NCBI GenBank assembly: GCA_025766275.1
Contig: JAFKAC010000008.1
Coordinates: 248,001 to 312,000, forward strand
Direction: 5' to 3'
Origin: Lactarius indigo
Taxonomy: Eukaryota; Basidiomycota; Agaricomycetes; Russulales; Russulaceae
Length of the DNA: 64,000 nucleotides
A model generated the notes under the pieces. The model was not told where the DNA came from and made no database searches. It saw only the letters and a program-made list of their open reading frames with translations. Positions 42,469-59,100 of the stretch are shown here, in pieces; the stretch's first letter is position 1; every line of letters begins with the position of its first letter. Position numbers and translations under genes: made by a program.

Positions 42469-44041
42469 TGTGACCGTTGTTGCGAGTCTCTTGTGTGGCG
42501 AGACACGGCGCGTGCGGTCCCAGTAACCAAAACCTGCTTACGTAACATGTCCAACACCCATTCCGTACGCAATCCTCGTTGTCAACCCTGCCTCGACGTT
42601 CACGACGACGGTCTCGTAGAGAAAGCTCTTTCGTTTCACGCGCGTGACTACCGTAACTTCCCCGGCAAGAACGGCGGTCATGAGTACAGTTGTTATCACG
42701 CGTAACCCGTGCTTGCTGCACTAAGATCCATGTGAAAAGCGATCTTTACTTCCAGGTGCGTAAGGGACTCAGTACTCAACCGCCGACAACAATCACAGAT
42801 TCTGGTTTCGCTCTGGCCCTCATCTGGTAAGCTGGGATCACCGCATGGACACTGTACCTCATTCTATCGAGCTGCGTCTCGCTTAGATCAAAGTTTACAC
42901 CCTCTCTCGTATGAAATCAGACGAAGTAAGGTTGTTCTCAGGAGAGGTTGGCATTACACAAACACTCATTCGAACAATATTACATGATGGAAATGAGTGC
43001 GCACATCGTACTGTGCCGGCTTTGCCCCATTTGCTTTATCGCCTCGCCGCTCGAGACCCGGTCAAGTGTGCACATTCCCCGTCGTTTCAAGAACCCATCC
43101 ATTGAAATGCGTCAGCGCCACTCTTCGGCAGTTCAACGGCTTCACTTCTCTTCCCACTGTGTTTGCGCGACGGTTGTCATCAACGACTTAAAAGAAGTGT
43201 ACGTCGTGACGTTTCATGTTTCAATTCTACGTTACTGGATCCAAATGTATCGCCGCCGACGGAGCATCACGGCATGACAGTCTTCGGATAGATGGACGCA
43301 CAAGGACTGGAGGAGGCTCGCACGGTATTTTTACTATGGCAGCATGGAACACGGAAGCTGCCCCAGGTGGTGACACCTCGAGTTGAGAATCGTGTCAATG
43401 TGCTAGTTGAATGTTCAAGATCCGATGAACTACTTGCCCCATGAGAAAAAGAAAAAAAGAAGCTTGCTGCCACGAATAACAAAGGACTATCGTGAATATC
43501 AACTGGACTCATGAGGTGTCGACCGACAGCAAAGAAGCGTTGCCCCAAAAATGACAGATTGATCAGGTCGACTCGGTGTTGACTTCTTTCTCGGTTCTGC
43601 GTGGGAATTCCAACCGGTGACAAGAAAAAGATCTCGTGAGAGCTTGCAGGTACAGCAATACAGCATACTCCGCCGAGTTCGGAAAATGGCACGTTTATTT
43701 CCAACTGGCACGCCCGAGAATAACATATCTCACCTTGCTAGTCCAACGGCTAACCCAGAAGGCATAATACAGGGAGTGTCAGAGACACATGCAGCGTGGA
43801 CGTTCTCGGGAATATACCCTTATCGGAAAAGTTAGACATCGTTGGCGCAGCTCCGCATGAGAGTTATGGGGTGCTCCATGCAACGTGCATTCACACTACC
43901 GGACCGAAATGCGTAAAATGCGCTAAACTGCTGAACGTATATACCCTTTGGAGATGGGCTTTGTAACGCTACTAGGCAAGAGCCGGCGGTAATATCTGGA
44001 TAGCAATCTCCGAGCACCGTCGTGCGCCCAGCCCCTGTCAA
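42469..44041. other. Intergenic region, no supported gene
   Basis: About 1.6 kb between two minus-strand genes. ORFs up to 145 codons (43704-43267, minus) begin with non-ATG codons and show no conserved pattern. I see no RNA gene or repeat. Confidence 0.5.
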
Positions 44042-45194
44042 CTAGCAAGTGGGAATAGCCAGGGGCGGGACTCTAAACCTGATGGCCAGGTCGTCAAATT
44101 CAACTGCCTTGCCGTTGACTGCAGTTACTAATGGGTGCTCCGGATGTGCTGATGCAAGTTGGCTGAGAAAAATAACAAACCGTGAGTATCGGAGTCGCAA
44201 GAACAATTAGTCCTCTGTCGTGCGTACCTCCAAAGCTCTTCCGCATCACCTCTTTTAGTGCCCAAGCCGGCGGCAACAACCCTCGCTGCGAGTGTCTCCG
44301 CGTCATCCTGTCCGCCTTGCTGTGCAACAGCTTCCTCTAGGTCGGATTTTGCTTCTTGCACCTCACCGCGGAGAAGGCGAGTAACCCCGCGTGCGGTGAG
44401 AAGGTGGGGAGAAGAAACAGATGGGTTTGCGATTTGTTCCGTATAGAAGGAGTGCGCGTCCAAATAGCTATCCTTTCCAGTAACGAGTCCGATGCTCGAT
44501 TCGATCAACTGAAGTAGCAGGTCGTCCTCGGCCCATTGCTTCGCACGCTCGAACTCCTTTCGCGCGAGATCTGGACGATGGATAGAGAGATAAATCTGGA
44601 CGGCAACAGCAACACTAAGAATGCCACGCGTGAGAAGGTGGGAGCATAGGAATTGGAAAGTTGAAGGTTGGATTAGTCGTGCATTCGGAACATTCACACG
44701 TTGATGGGCACATACGCTTCAGCATTCTCCGTAGTCGATTCTGCTCCAAGGGTTTCCAGCGCCTCCTCCACTTCGCTCGCACGGGCAAACGCCGTTCCAG
44801 CTACAACGCGCACCCACCCCTTTTCACGCTCAGATGCATCCACGTCATCTCCTTCGATTTCTACACACAGATCACGGAGCTCCTCAAGAGCGGCGTCATT
44901 TGTTGGAGAGGAGATGTAATTGGCAAACACTGCCACTGCTTTGAGAGCGAGATTTTCCGTATCCTCGGGGATGAGAGATGTGACAGTTTCGGTATCTCCG
45001 AGTGCTATATGCGCTCGGGCCTTGTAGAAGAGGATCGGGACGTAGTCTTCAGACGACTCGTCTGGAAGGTCCTGTTCCGCCAGAGACTTGTATGCACCTT
45101 GCGATGATGTGAGAACGAAGATACCGTGGCTATCGGAAGAATACATACCTAGGAAAAAGCGCTGCTTGACACTGTACAGGTCCGTGGACTCCAT
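44042..45194 (-). CDS. SEC28: Coatomer subunit epsilon (epsilon-COP)
   Basis: This is a subunit of the COPI coat that drives retrograde Golgi-to-ER transport; epsilon-COP stabilises alpha-COP. Exons 45194-45149, 45097-44698, 44614-44228 and 44162-44042 close in phase (317 residues, typical for the family). The protein is a helical TPR-like solenoid: MESTDLYSVKQRFFLGAYKS, YVPILFYKARAHIALGD, IYLSIHRPDLARKEFERAKQ, LTARGVTRLLRGEVQEAKSD, and LASAHPEHPLVTAVNGKAVE near the end. No motif is missing. The start is 231 bp from the divergent RAD9 start. Confidence 0.94.
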
Positions 45195-45425
45195 CGACGT
45201 TCAAATATTTGAAAACCCTCGCTTCGCCAGTGTTTGGCGATAATGAATGGTGCACGTGATCCAAACGGGTTCACCAGCACCGCGACTTTCGCGGCTCACA
45301 AACTGTGCAGTTACCATTCGGTAGGTTTTTTGTTTTGTTTTGTTGAATATGTCCACGATGACGAGTATATGCTATCAGAGTACGGCATTGGGCATCTTTC
45401 CTGCAGTTATTGTCAAAGAATGCCG
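45195..45425. promoter_or_regulatory. Bidirectional SEC28/RAD9 promoter
   Basis: These 231 bp separate the two ATGs of divergent genes and must contain both promoters and leaders. A TTTTGTTTTGTTTTG tract lies near 45326-45345. No TATA box is evident. Confidence 0.55.
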
Positions 45426-47289
45426 ATGCAAGCTTGCATTGATTCTTCTGGTCTGAAGTGTATGCTACTACTACACACGCATTTATGATCATTTCGCCAA
45501 CTTCCACGGGAAAACTTTCTCCAGCATTTACACGCACTCTCGCCTGTATGTCAAAGTACAGCGACGAACTTTTTATCAATGCCATATCCAATTCCGTCAC
45601 GTTCTCTGCAACAAATCCATCACAATCTGCTTATTGCCGCTTTACTTACAATAGGAGCTTCTTTACCAGGTTCGATGTTGGTGACAGAAATACGAGAGAT
45701 GCTCTTCCCGACACGGATGATGCGGAGAGGACACAGATCGCAACTGGCCAGTTATGCGTGCAGGTACCTTTCCTGCGGGTGAAACACCCGCTTCTTACTC
45801 AATGAGTTAATTGTAGCCCTTACTAACAATTCTCAAACACAAAACGCTCGAGAAAACTCTGGACCGACTTGACCTCGTGATTGTAGATGGAGAACCCATC
45901 GACGGTGATGAGGATCATGATAGTTTGGAGGGCAAACTGATCGTTCGCTTGCATTGCAAACATGGTGAAGTCGCCATATTGTTGTACATGATCCGTCACT
46001 GAAAGATCCCGTCACGGCTATCGCCAGGTATCGTAAAGACTCATCGATTGCTCCTACAAACACAGTCGTCCCAATTGCACCTTCATGTACCGGAGGCCCT
46101 CAATGAGTCACACGTTGTGATAGGCCCCAAGGCTATCAGGGAGATGATCGACCATTTCTCGTCCACGAGGGGCAAGGCAGACCCGCAATTGACGTGGGTC
46201 TTTGATGACACTGAAGTCCACGTAAGGAGCCTCGAGAATTCCCTTGATAGCAAAGGTACGTAAGCGTTGAGCGGTCTGCTATTGTGTGAGTAAAACTGCG
46301 ACGCTAGGTGGGCAGTTGTCTACTGAGTTGACTATCAGCGCAGACGAGTTTGAGAACTACGATATTTTCGCGACGCCTATATCCCTTGCATTTCACCTCC
46401 GTGAATTCAATGTGAGCCTTCTACTCTCCTGACCTGTCTCTCTACAACGCTTGACTACGGTGTGAACCCGCTGTACGGCACCGATCAGGCAACAATAGCA
46501 TATGCCGAATCGATGGGGGCCATTCTCGACGTGCGCTTCACCGATCCGACCGCGGCTCTTTACGTGGACGTGCTTAGTGACGGCATCGAAGGCCTGTTCG
46601 CCATGTCGACCAGCCGTGTTCCTGGAGCACCTGCGCCCCCACCAGGTGCCGTACTTAGTCAAGCTCGCTCCGCGGGGGGGTCGTCTGCATCCGGAGAGGG
46701 GCGCGCACCACGTAAGCGCCCTCGCGAGGAGGAAGCGGGGTCGCGGCATCGTACACCTGCGAAAGTCGTCGAACGCGTGGAGACGGCAAGGTTCACACGG
46801 CAGGCCTCGGAGGCGCGGCTGCCCACACCCTCGCGCGCATCTGCAGGGCGTCCGCATTCGCTTCTCCCACACAACTCGCCAGAGGTACCGCTCTTCCTTC
46901 CGGGTTCCCAGATGACGGCCGCGGACCAGGAGGCGCTCCACGCGTCCGGACTTCATGGCATGGACGCCGACGAATTCAACGCAATGATGGAGGACGAAGG
47001 GGAGGAAGTCGGTCTTAACTTGCGTCCATCAGGCGTTCTTGCGCCATCACCGCCAATGCCACCATCGCCCCCCGATTTGGACCCGGGGGAACAAGGACAT
47101 GGGCAAGACGTCAGCTGGCTCGAAGATGACATCGAGTCGGCGATGGGTCCCACACAATCAGACGAGAGCAGCAGGGTACGTCCGGTGTATATGCTTCTGT
47201 ATACGCATTCGACTGACCGATTTCTGATCGTTCTTGTGGGTGGGTCCTCGGCCGTGTTCTAGGCATTCCGACCGCTGTTCGACGATTGA
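45426..47289 (+). CDS. RAD9: DNA-damage checkpoint clamp subunit Rad9
   Basis: This is the Rad9 subunit of the 9-1-1 (Rad9-Hus1-Rad1) sliding clamp, loaded at damaged DNA to activate ATR-type signalling. Seven exons close in phase: 45426-45459, 45525-45763, 45817-45964, 46028-46255, 46308-46411, 46489-47175 and 47263-47289 (488 residues). The PCNA-like region (~1-290) shows MQACIDSSGLK, ACMSKYSDELFINAI, SAYCRFTYNRSFFTRF, TILKHKTLEKTLDRLDLVI, KTHRLLLQTQSSQLHLHVP, ADEFENYDIF and YAESMGAILDVRFTDP. The tail (~290-488) is disordered, Ser/Pro-rich and acidic, and ends AFRPLFDD, like the Rad9 C-terminus. Tail phosphorylation sites are expected from the family but not mapped. Confidence 0.92.
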
Positions 47290-49752
47290 GTCCAGGTGCC
47301 GTTTGTACTTTGACGGGAAGCCCGCGGTTTCGTTTCGCTCAATCGCAGAAGTTCCATAGTCACAACTCCCCCGCACACCACAGCACGCTTGGGGATCTTG
47401 TACGTACTTTTTGAGGGCATGATCTTTATTCATTTCCGCATTTCCGGTCCTGGCAGAATCGCTGCCCCACTGAGTTGTGCGAGCTCCCTGAATTTCGCAC
47501 GGGTGCCAGGGATCTTTGCCCTTGTTCAGGTACTGACGATAGGACGTAATCTGGTACAGTATGTCAGGTGGACAGCGAGGAGGAGTACGAGCAAATCGCA
47601 GCAGATGGGGGCGACGACTAGTTTGGGTGCCCACAGCTTGCGCCGACTGGGTGTTCTAACACATGACGCGGAAAACCGCACATCTTACCCCGACCCAACC
47701 CTATCCCCTAGACCCAGTTGCTTCTTCAACCCTACATTTTGACCGGTCGATAGGCATGCAATTAAGAACGGTTTACCGCATATGTATATGCACGCTGGCA
47801 CCATCAATCACGTCATAGTTCATATTGGATTTCCTGGTCCCTGTAGGTTTATGTGTATACGTCTGCGCGGATGGGGATATCATCCCGCGGCCAACGATCA
47901 CTGCATGCTCACCTTGCTGTAGTCAAACGCCGTTTCTAATGAACCCCGGAGGCATCAGTATTAGGATACGTCATCGGCTTGACTTAGGATGGGCGTTGGA
48001 AACTACTCTCTTTGGGACCTTTCTGCGCCACTAATGACTTACTCTGTTACAACAAGAGCTGCCCGATCAAGTCATGCATCGAGATTGTATCATGCCATGA
48101 ATCAGTGAGCCGCACGTCAAACGTGCCTCCCCTTGTTATGTGACCTCTCAGGGTTGTCCATTGGAGTCGTACATAAGTTTTTAGCGCGTTGATGAACACA
48201 TGCACAGCATAACGGTGAAAAAACAACGCCGAGGTGGGTCTGTTCGCGCTCAAGAGTGGAATCAACTACATATGGAACTAACCAACGACATTCTCGACGA
48301 CGGTGGAAACGATTGCCGGCACATAGGGTGAATCACGGAGGTATTGTCATCGGGAAGCCATGGGAATACGAACAAAACGCCGATGGGTCGCATGCGAGGC
48401 CCGAATGTTCGTATTCTTTGGTAAATGTGGCTACACAATACATACTTTGTCTGGCAAGTACCTCGACGGAGAAATTTACGTGGACTATTTTTCAGTGCCC
48501 GAGAGCGGCACAGAGTGCGAGTTACCTGGGGATCAGATAACAGACCGTCAGTAGAGGTCCTTATTATTATTATTCCATTTTTGTGAGCCTGAGGCAGATC
48601 ACCCTATGTACCTTACTGTCGTGGTTGGGGGACCATTACCACTCCCACAAGTTGTTCACACTGGGGAGGGCTGAAGCGCTAACGCTTTCTAGGGCGGGTC
48701 TTCGGATCTTACTCTCGCTGGCTAGCAAGGTTGCTTGGGTCCAGGACTCTAGGACTGCTCTAATTGTTGTCTGGCTGGGGCACGTGTCTTGGCACGTTTC
48801 TGGCACCTGTGCGCCGATTTGTGCAGCATTGGGTCTTCAGCTGGGTGACATGACGATACTGGCAGGTCATAAAAAGCTGACCGGTAGAGTTTCCCCAGGA
48901 CATTCTCGCAGTGCCAGCGCTCTCGGAAGTGGCTTACTTGGCAGATCCCCTCTGGATGAGAATGGAACGTTAAGAGACAAGACTAGGTTCACACTGGCAC
49001 ACCGATATGATTGGATCCGTCCGCAGTGTCCGCAGTTTTCCTCTCTAGGCTTTAAACTGTCGAGAAGGGGTCATATGAACACCTCTCCGAGTCAACTTGC
49101 TTGTCCTTGTTCAACAACAAAGGGTTGTATTCGCCGAAAAAGGCGTATCCCGGCTTATATAATGTGACCTACAGGCCTCGGGGTTCGGGTTTATGGGACA
49201 AATTTCCCACGTTACTTTAGAGGAAGAACTAAACTGCCAACAAGAATCTAACGAGAAACGGTCATCTTTGGGTGCGACGGGTACAGTAGGATGTGTACGG
49301 GTGAGGGGGGAAATGAGCAAGGCCTGATGTGCATGTGAGAGGGCGTGTGGGAGCGTCGTGGCGACCTCTGCTGGCAAGTGCACCGCGCTTTTGTGCATCG
49401 TGGTAACGGTGCAGAGGCCACGCACAGGGGGATCCGACGGTGATCCGAGAACAGTTTGAGGGAGATCAAAGGCCGTGTGCGACGCGGAATGAGCTCGATC
49501 GGGAGAGCGGGAGAGGATGCCCTTGGATGATGTGCGGTGAAGGGGAATTGATATTGGTTGTCGAAGGCTATATCGTGAGAGGCCATTGAGTGAGCCATTT
49601 TGGTCGCATTGTCTTGTAGCCTCGTTGCGATCGTGTAATCCGGTCGTCACGTAGGCGAGAAAAAACAAACAAGAAAGCAACGACACGCTCTCTCTCGACC
49701 CTCATCTGAGCGCTGGATTCGGTGGTTCGAATTACACCCGCAACGTACCAAG
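47290..49752. other. Intergenic region with weak coding-like traces
   Basis: About 2.5 kb. Around 47300-47640 both strands show protein-like frames: the minus frame includes KYVQDPQACCGVRGSCDYGT, the plus frame ends VDSEEEYEQIAADGGDD before a TAG at 47620-47622. Neither could be assembled. A plus frame at 48360-48554 (FGKCGYTIHTLSGKYLDGEI) is also isolated. 49190-49752 is the STE20 upstream region. Confidence 0.4.
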
Positions 49753-52464
<2,712 letters not shown>

Positions 52465-53132
52465 AGTGAATCACCGTATACTCCCGGCGAGGGAGCCCTC
52501 GACCCTTTCCTTCTCTTCCGCTTCTCTCTCAGTCTACGTCCACTCAACGCGTCACTCATCCCCCACCCAACCAACTCACACCTACTCATTCTTTCTTTAG
52601 TGTTCGTGACTAATGCATCTCCTCTACGTCCTCGACCCCTCCCCTCGATATGTATTTTTGCCCGCTTGTCGTCGGTCTCATTTACCCGTCGCGCTTCTAC
52701 ACCCCGTCTCTGAATGCGTGAGTCGTACGCATGCGGCCGCTAACGGTTAGATACCTTAGAGAAAACCGAAAATCGAACATTCCCAACGAGGTCCGCGTGG
52801 CGTACGTGTGGTGTTTTGTAATCTCCTATGTCCTTCCCTTCTCTTGCGATTCGGTTAGTTGGAAAGATACTCAGAATATGTGGCTAGGTTGAGAGAGCCG
52901 GGTAGGATGGCGACGCTTCCGGGCTGATTAACTAGCAAGGCAATCTATATGGTACGATTGTAATGGAAGTGCCTTTGAGCATGGGTGTTCTCTTTCTTTC
53001 TTTACGGTGCGCTGCATTTGAAATGATAGAGTTCAGTGTGTTATGCTACTACAATGCTACAATACAAAAAAAAACAGTGGTGACGTCATGACGATGAAAG
53101 TGCAAGTGTTGCGTAGATGACAAGCGGCTGCT
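52465..53132. other. Intergenic between converging STE20 and TEL1
   Basis: About 670 bp of 3' flank for both genes, pyrimidine-rich after the STE20 stop. No other feature is seen. Confidence 0.5.
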
Positions 53133-56100
53133 CTACATATGTGGGCTCCAACCTGCATTATGCATAACACAAGTCAGCGTTTGAGAACATCGCTTGAGGT
53201 TTCGAGGCCCACCTATGAACATGCATGCCAGGTTTGTGGGGTCAGTCGCCTCGGCGATGAGCTCATTCACGGTATACTCTGTACTGAGCGAACGGTCCAG
53301 CTTGCGTGCAACGGCTGTCAACGCACGATCCGCCGCCTCGTCCGCCGATCCGCTGCTCATATCCAGCCCGGGCACGCCGCCCGGGCCAGGCGTCGGCGCG
53401 CGCGACGCGTCCGTCGACGGAGAACCCTGTACGCGTTTGATCTTGAACTCGCTCGCGGTCCTTACAGTGCGTGTGCGTGCGTGTCAGCATGCAGCGCTGA
53501 CGGGGGGGGGGAACGGTGGAGACGGAACGCACCAGGAGTGGAGGGGGTCGTATTTGAATACTTCGAGCACGGTGAGGATGACCTCCGAGTCGTCGCGCAG
53601 CACGCGGAGCGTTTCTTCCGCGCAGCGCTGGAAGACGCCCTGTGTCCCAGTCGTGCCCATCCCGTCGACCATGTCGGCTGTCATACGGAAGGGCACGCAC
53701 TCTGGAATGGCGAGTAGCTTGCCCTGGTGGTTGTCGTGCGGTCAGGGCTCATGTGATGATCGAAAGGGCGGAGAAAATGGGTTTTACCTGCTCAAAGGCG
53801 ATCCCGAGATCGATGTGCACGACCTCGCCGGTGCCGCTGTCCAGGAGGATATTCGATGTGTGTCGGTCGCCTAGCCCTAGTATATGTCCGACGATGGACG
53901 TCGTCGCGACGCTGCGAGTGTAGTTGAGCCGCATGGCAAACCATGACATCGGCGTCTTGTGCTTTTCGGTAAAGAAGTGTCGCATTACCGGTCTGAACCG
54001 CTCCCTTAGCGAGAGGAAGAGTGTGATTAATTTGCTATTAAGGGCAGGGGAGGTCATGTTCTCTTGTCGCATCGTATACATTTTGTTGTAAAAGTCACGT
54101 GGAGAGATGTCGCCTTTGTTATATCTGCCGTGCCAGTGGCGTGTTGGGCTCTATTTAGGTATAGAGTATGACACACTCACCTCATGTGTGCTCTTGAAAT
54201 CCAGTGACTGAACGGTAAGGTATTGCCCACGAATTCGAGCACACCTGCCTGTGAGGCCAGAGGGATGACCTTGTAGCCTCGGATACTGAGGTTGCGTCTC
54301 TCCGTTTCGCGGTCACAACGTAGGACTGCATTGACGAGGTCAAAAACCTGTTCCATGACGGCATCCTGTCGAAGATCGTCTTTTCCTTCGCCCTTGAACT
54401 ATAATAGGGTCCCTCAGCCTCGTCCAGAAAAGTAAATGCCTGGACACTCACGAGCTGCTTGTACTTGACACCATCAGAGCCGCGGCAAAGACATATTTTT
54501 GGAACATTGACCCCTCCCGCCGTGTCGAAAGTCTTCTCATAGTGGCTGACCCACACGCAGTCCTGATATTGGAGCGTAGGATCCAAGGGAGTGTTGGCCG
54601 TTAAGACAGGAACACGGATATCGCGCAACTTCAGAATGAGCATATCGCTCTGTATGTCGTATGGTCCGCTTCGGCCTTTTTCCACTGAATTTTTGATGGG
54701 ATGTTTCGCCCACTGAAGATATGCATCGCAGACGTGCTCCACGTCGACGAGTTGTCGACTGGAGGAGGGGTCCGCTCGCAAGCGATCAAAGATATTGGCG
54801 GCAGCAGCCGCTCTCTCCGTGTAAGATAGGGGACCATCCAGACGGGCGGAAGAGCGTCTCGTAGCCCCGGTCGTAGCCCCAGAAGGCGGTCGCAGACAGT
54901 AAACTTGATATAAACTATGAAACGGGTGCTCGCGGCACATTCGGAGGATGAGGTTTTGCAAGGTCTCTTGACTCCCTGAAACAGAACCGATCTCGGGCTT
55001 CGCCAAGCGAGCGGAAAGTTGGTGGGCCAGAAAAACAAACTTCCGAGAGGGAATGCGGTCAATGGAGGATCGAACCTTTCCCTGCAAGGCGTTGTCGTTG
55101 TCGTTAAAGTTAGCAAACCAGAGGGAGACTAGCCGGATGTGCCCGTCATTGTCGAAATTGTCCGCGGTTTGGAGACAACGCGAGTACATGTCAATAGCTT
55201 GCTGTAGAAACGTGCTGAGGGATTCATTGTGTTTTCTGTAGCGCTGCGTATCTTCTTGGAGTAACCTTTCTGCTTTCTCTTGGTCCAGTTTCAAATTGGC
55301 GAAAATGGCGGACCCAGACTGAGTTCTCAACATCTGCTCCTTCCTGTGTTGGATCTCCTTTTCTTTGCGCTCCGCATACAGCTTCCACTTTATGGCATCT
55401 GGAGACTGCAGAATGGAGTGATACTGTCGGTCAGCGAATACGGCGCATTGGTGATACACAGTTGCGACCGAGGCTTGTGGTCGCTCGACGGCAGCCATGA
55501 ATTCAGTCACCAACGACGCTGCGGGACTAAAATAGCGCGTCCAAATATCCATAGGCTTCTCGAGGCAGGCCTCAGATGTCCATGCGCCCTGTCCTGCGGG
55601 TCAGTCTACGTATCAACCAGGCGACCGCGCACATTACCAGACGAGCCAGGAGCAGGGCCTTTTGAGTGTGATCTTGCGTCGTTTTCGATGTGATATCCGG
55701 GAAGTGGAGGGAAACTAAGTCCTTCAGGAACTGCACGGCTACTTTATGTTCCTTTTGGCCCCAAAGAACGTTTGCAAACTCTTGAGATACTAGGGCGCTC
55801 GGAGAACGTTCGAGCTTCTGAGCGCGTATCACGGAATTGAGTGCGATCTGCGAATTGTGGGATTGCCGGGCAGCTTCTGAAATTCGACTAAGACACTGTT
55901 TCTCGATATCCATGAGTCCAGAGATGAATGGGGTCGCTGCTGTCCCAATTTGTTGCCTCTGCTCCTTCTGTCGCGTAGAGCGGAGGAGAGAAATACGGGC
56001 AGCCATGATGGTTTCGAGTGCGGGGAAGCTGGGAATTGCTCAGAAGAGAACCTATGCACAACAGAAGTAGACGCACTCAAATTCGCCATCGATCTCACTA

Positions 56101-59100
56101 AACTTCGACCACAGGGAAGAGTCGAGCATTCCACTTTTCAAACATTCTTGTAGGTCTTTCCTCCAGAGATTCACCTGGTATAAGCACATGACATTTCGTG
56201 TGACTTCGCGGATTCCGACGAGGTCTTCATCGCCCAGGACTCGAAGACGATCAATTTCATGCGACAGGGCTTTATTTGCGATCGCATCGACGGCTAGGGG
56301 GTCACGTTCGCGGTATACAGCTCTCAGCGCATTGTATAAGGCAGTCCCCGAGCCTAAACTCGAGGGTTGGTCAGGTAAGTCCCAGGTTTCCGTTCGCCAG
56401 CCGAGATGGTAAACCATATTCGAGGAAGTGGCCCCCAGATCACTGGCGTCAAAGACATTCTGTTTCACGCTCAAAGCGAGGGTATCAAAGCCGAAGGAGT
56501 ACAGCGAATGCAGGACACCTTCAGTATCGACACCACCCTGACTTCGGGCTTCCAGAGCGGCGCCGTGAAACTTGAATGCCTTTTCCCACTGATTTTCGTG
56601 GTGGAACCTTTTCAAGAGGAAGTGGTGAAGATCCTGCGTCTTGATCCCATAGAAGCCATCAGGCTCCTCGATATGACTGTAAATCTCGAATAGAATGTTT
56701 TCTGCGTCAGCGCTACTCGACCGGGTAATATCACCGCCGGAGTACTCCATAGCTAGTTCGTGAAAGAGTAAAGCCGTTGTGTATGCCCCAGAGAGGATTG
56801 CACTCTTGCTAAGCAGTAGGAAGTCGAGATCCAGCCATTTATCGTATGCGAGCTCGTCACTAGACTGAGGTGGTTGTGAGTAACGGAGGTGAAGAACAAT
56901 GGAGACGATAGCTCGATGGGACGAGACGTCAGATAAAGTAGAGTTCAGAACGCTCGAGAAGAATCGAGAGAGAATGGTACGTGGGAATTCGTTGGACGCC
57001 CTGTCGTCAATCGTTATAGAGAGAAGCGTGTGGACAAGTATTGGGGTCACTTGTTCCGCAAAATCCGAATCGGCTTGTAAAATAGTCGGTAGCCGAGAGT
57101 AAAAGGCGCTGTGGTTGGAAAGGACGTCGCATAGGAGTGTGGAAACAGTTGAGATCCAAGCCTTGAAGTCCTGGGCCATGTTCACATAGACATCCGAAGC
57201 CAGAAGCGCATGGAGCGCTGTGGGAGGTCTCACGACTGACCGGCGGGTGCGACCGCGGAAGTAGCCGAGTTCTATGCCATGCTCCATCGTCCACGATTCG
57301 GTATCGGCGAAGCCTTCAGAGGTAAAAGTACGCAGTACGTGATATGCCCTGCGCACTTTCGACGGCATATCCGACTCAAGCATGGCTAAGAGGAGCTCCA
57401 AAATAGAACGCTCAGCCACGATAGGTAGATCGACTGCCTGTGTCTTCGTTACTTTGCTTCGGGATGCGCGGGTTTGTTGATGCTTTGGAGCTAGGCCGCT
57501 GAGAGGATTTAGTCCAAAGCTGTGGATCTGACCCTTGTGCAAGAGGAGTAATGAAGCAAAAGTATCCATGTCGGCTGTCTGTAGTTGTTGGAGAGAAGGT
57601 ATGCAGTCTTTCATACGCCAGAAGTCTACCCGCGAGAATTGCTCTTGCGAATAGTCACCAGACAATGCCAATGAGTAAAGACGCCGCACTATCGTGAACT
57701 TGTTTGACGTAATCCGAGAGTCGGAGAGAACGGACGACAATGTCTGCGCAGAGACACCCCGGCAGGCAGACTCCAACTCGGGGGATGGCTCGCGCGGCCA
57801 TGCGGGATAAGCTTTGATAATTTGGTTTTTTACATTAGAGATCTTCGCAAGAAGAAGCATCTGGCGTTCTAGCCAACGCAGTAGGTCTGCACCAATCTTG
57901 GCGATTGCGGGGATCTGGCTGTCTGTGTGGTCATTAGCCACGCAACAGATTCGGATGAGGACATCGGCAAGGCGGGAATCCTTCTCGGAAATTCTGGAAT
58001 ATTGTGAAAAGGCCCAATCTAATATGGACTGAGCGGCCAAAGCTAGATCGATCTGTTCCAGGAGGGAAGCGACACCGTGGATTAGAGTGTGAAGAAGCAC
58101 GGGGTCTCGGAAATGCCGGAAGTGACATGAAATCCATAAGCATAGGGCATTCATATATCGAAGTTGTTCGTTGACCAAGGGTGATTCTTGGATGTCGGCG
58201 AGTAGTTGTTGGATAACATGATATGTGGTAGAAGCTGAGTCGGTATCCGGAATGCGATCACTAAGCCATTTGAGAACCTGGAGTACGGTTTTGGTACTAA
58301 ACGACGGTAAGTTTACGTCGTGCGTATTTGGATCTCCATGAATTCGGTAGACAGTCAGGGCTTTGAATTCGTGTCCTTCGCGCTGTGCTTGGCTACCAAG
58401 TTCCGCAATGATGTTTCGACATTTCTGGTCGCCGAGAGTACGCAACACGACGACGACGATACCGTCGATGTCTCTCGTCATCTGGTCCTCCGTAACGATA
58501 TCCGCCGCACCGATTTCTGTAAGCCAGTCCTGGTCCGCAAAGCTGAATTGAAAGCCCTCTAACGGGGGTGACTCCGCAATAATTCTACTACTCAGGGTGG
58601 TGAGAAGTTCGTAGCCGACAAGGTAAGCAAAGCTGTCGCGATAACCATCGACCACGGATATTTGGGCGGCTTGACAATGATTGGCAAAAGACTGACGGCG
58701 CCTAGCGATTGTCTCTGGGTCGTGGTTGCTCGCCAGGATGTAGACTGGCGCGAAGGCATATAACGCGGATTCTGCACATGTTTTCCTGTCTTTGTAACCA
58801 AGGACATCCGGTGGGCAGCGCAAGAAGTCTACTCCTGCCCAGGAAATAGAATACGCGATCTGGTAGATATACACCTCGAAAAGTTTAGAGGCGTCGCCAA
58901 GCCCAAGTCGGTCAGATACGCCTCGAAACACTGCCTTGATATGTGGATTATACTTGTCGCTATGGTAACACGCTTCCAACAGGTGCCAGTATGGTCCTCG
59001 ACGTACGGCTGAGTTCGTGGCCATGATGTTCCCTAAGGTCAAGAAACGGGTGAGCATGTGCTCATACCTGGAAAGCGGATAAGAAAGAAGTTCCAAAGAT

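Noticed and set aside
48583..49167. 194-codon ORF on the plus strand
   Set aside because: No family motif, no splice context and unremarkable composition; it is likely a chance ORF.
54900..55120. GGTTCGATCCT-like tRNA B box on the minus strand
   Set aside because: It lies inside a TEL1 exon and has no A box or cloverleaf around it. Other TCGAAC matches in the window also lack tRNA context.
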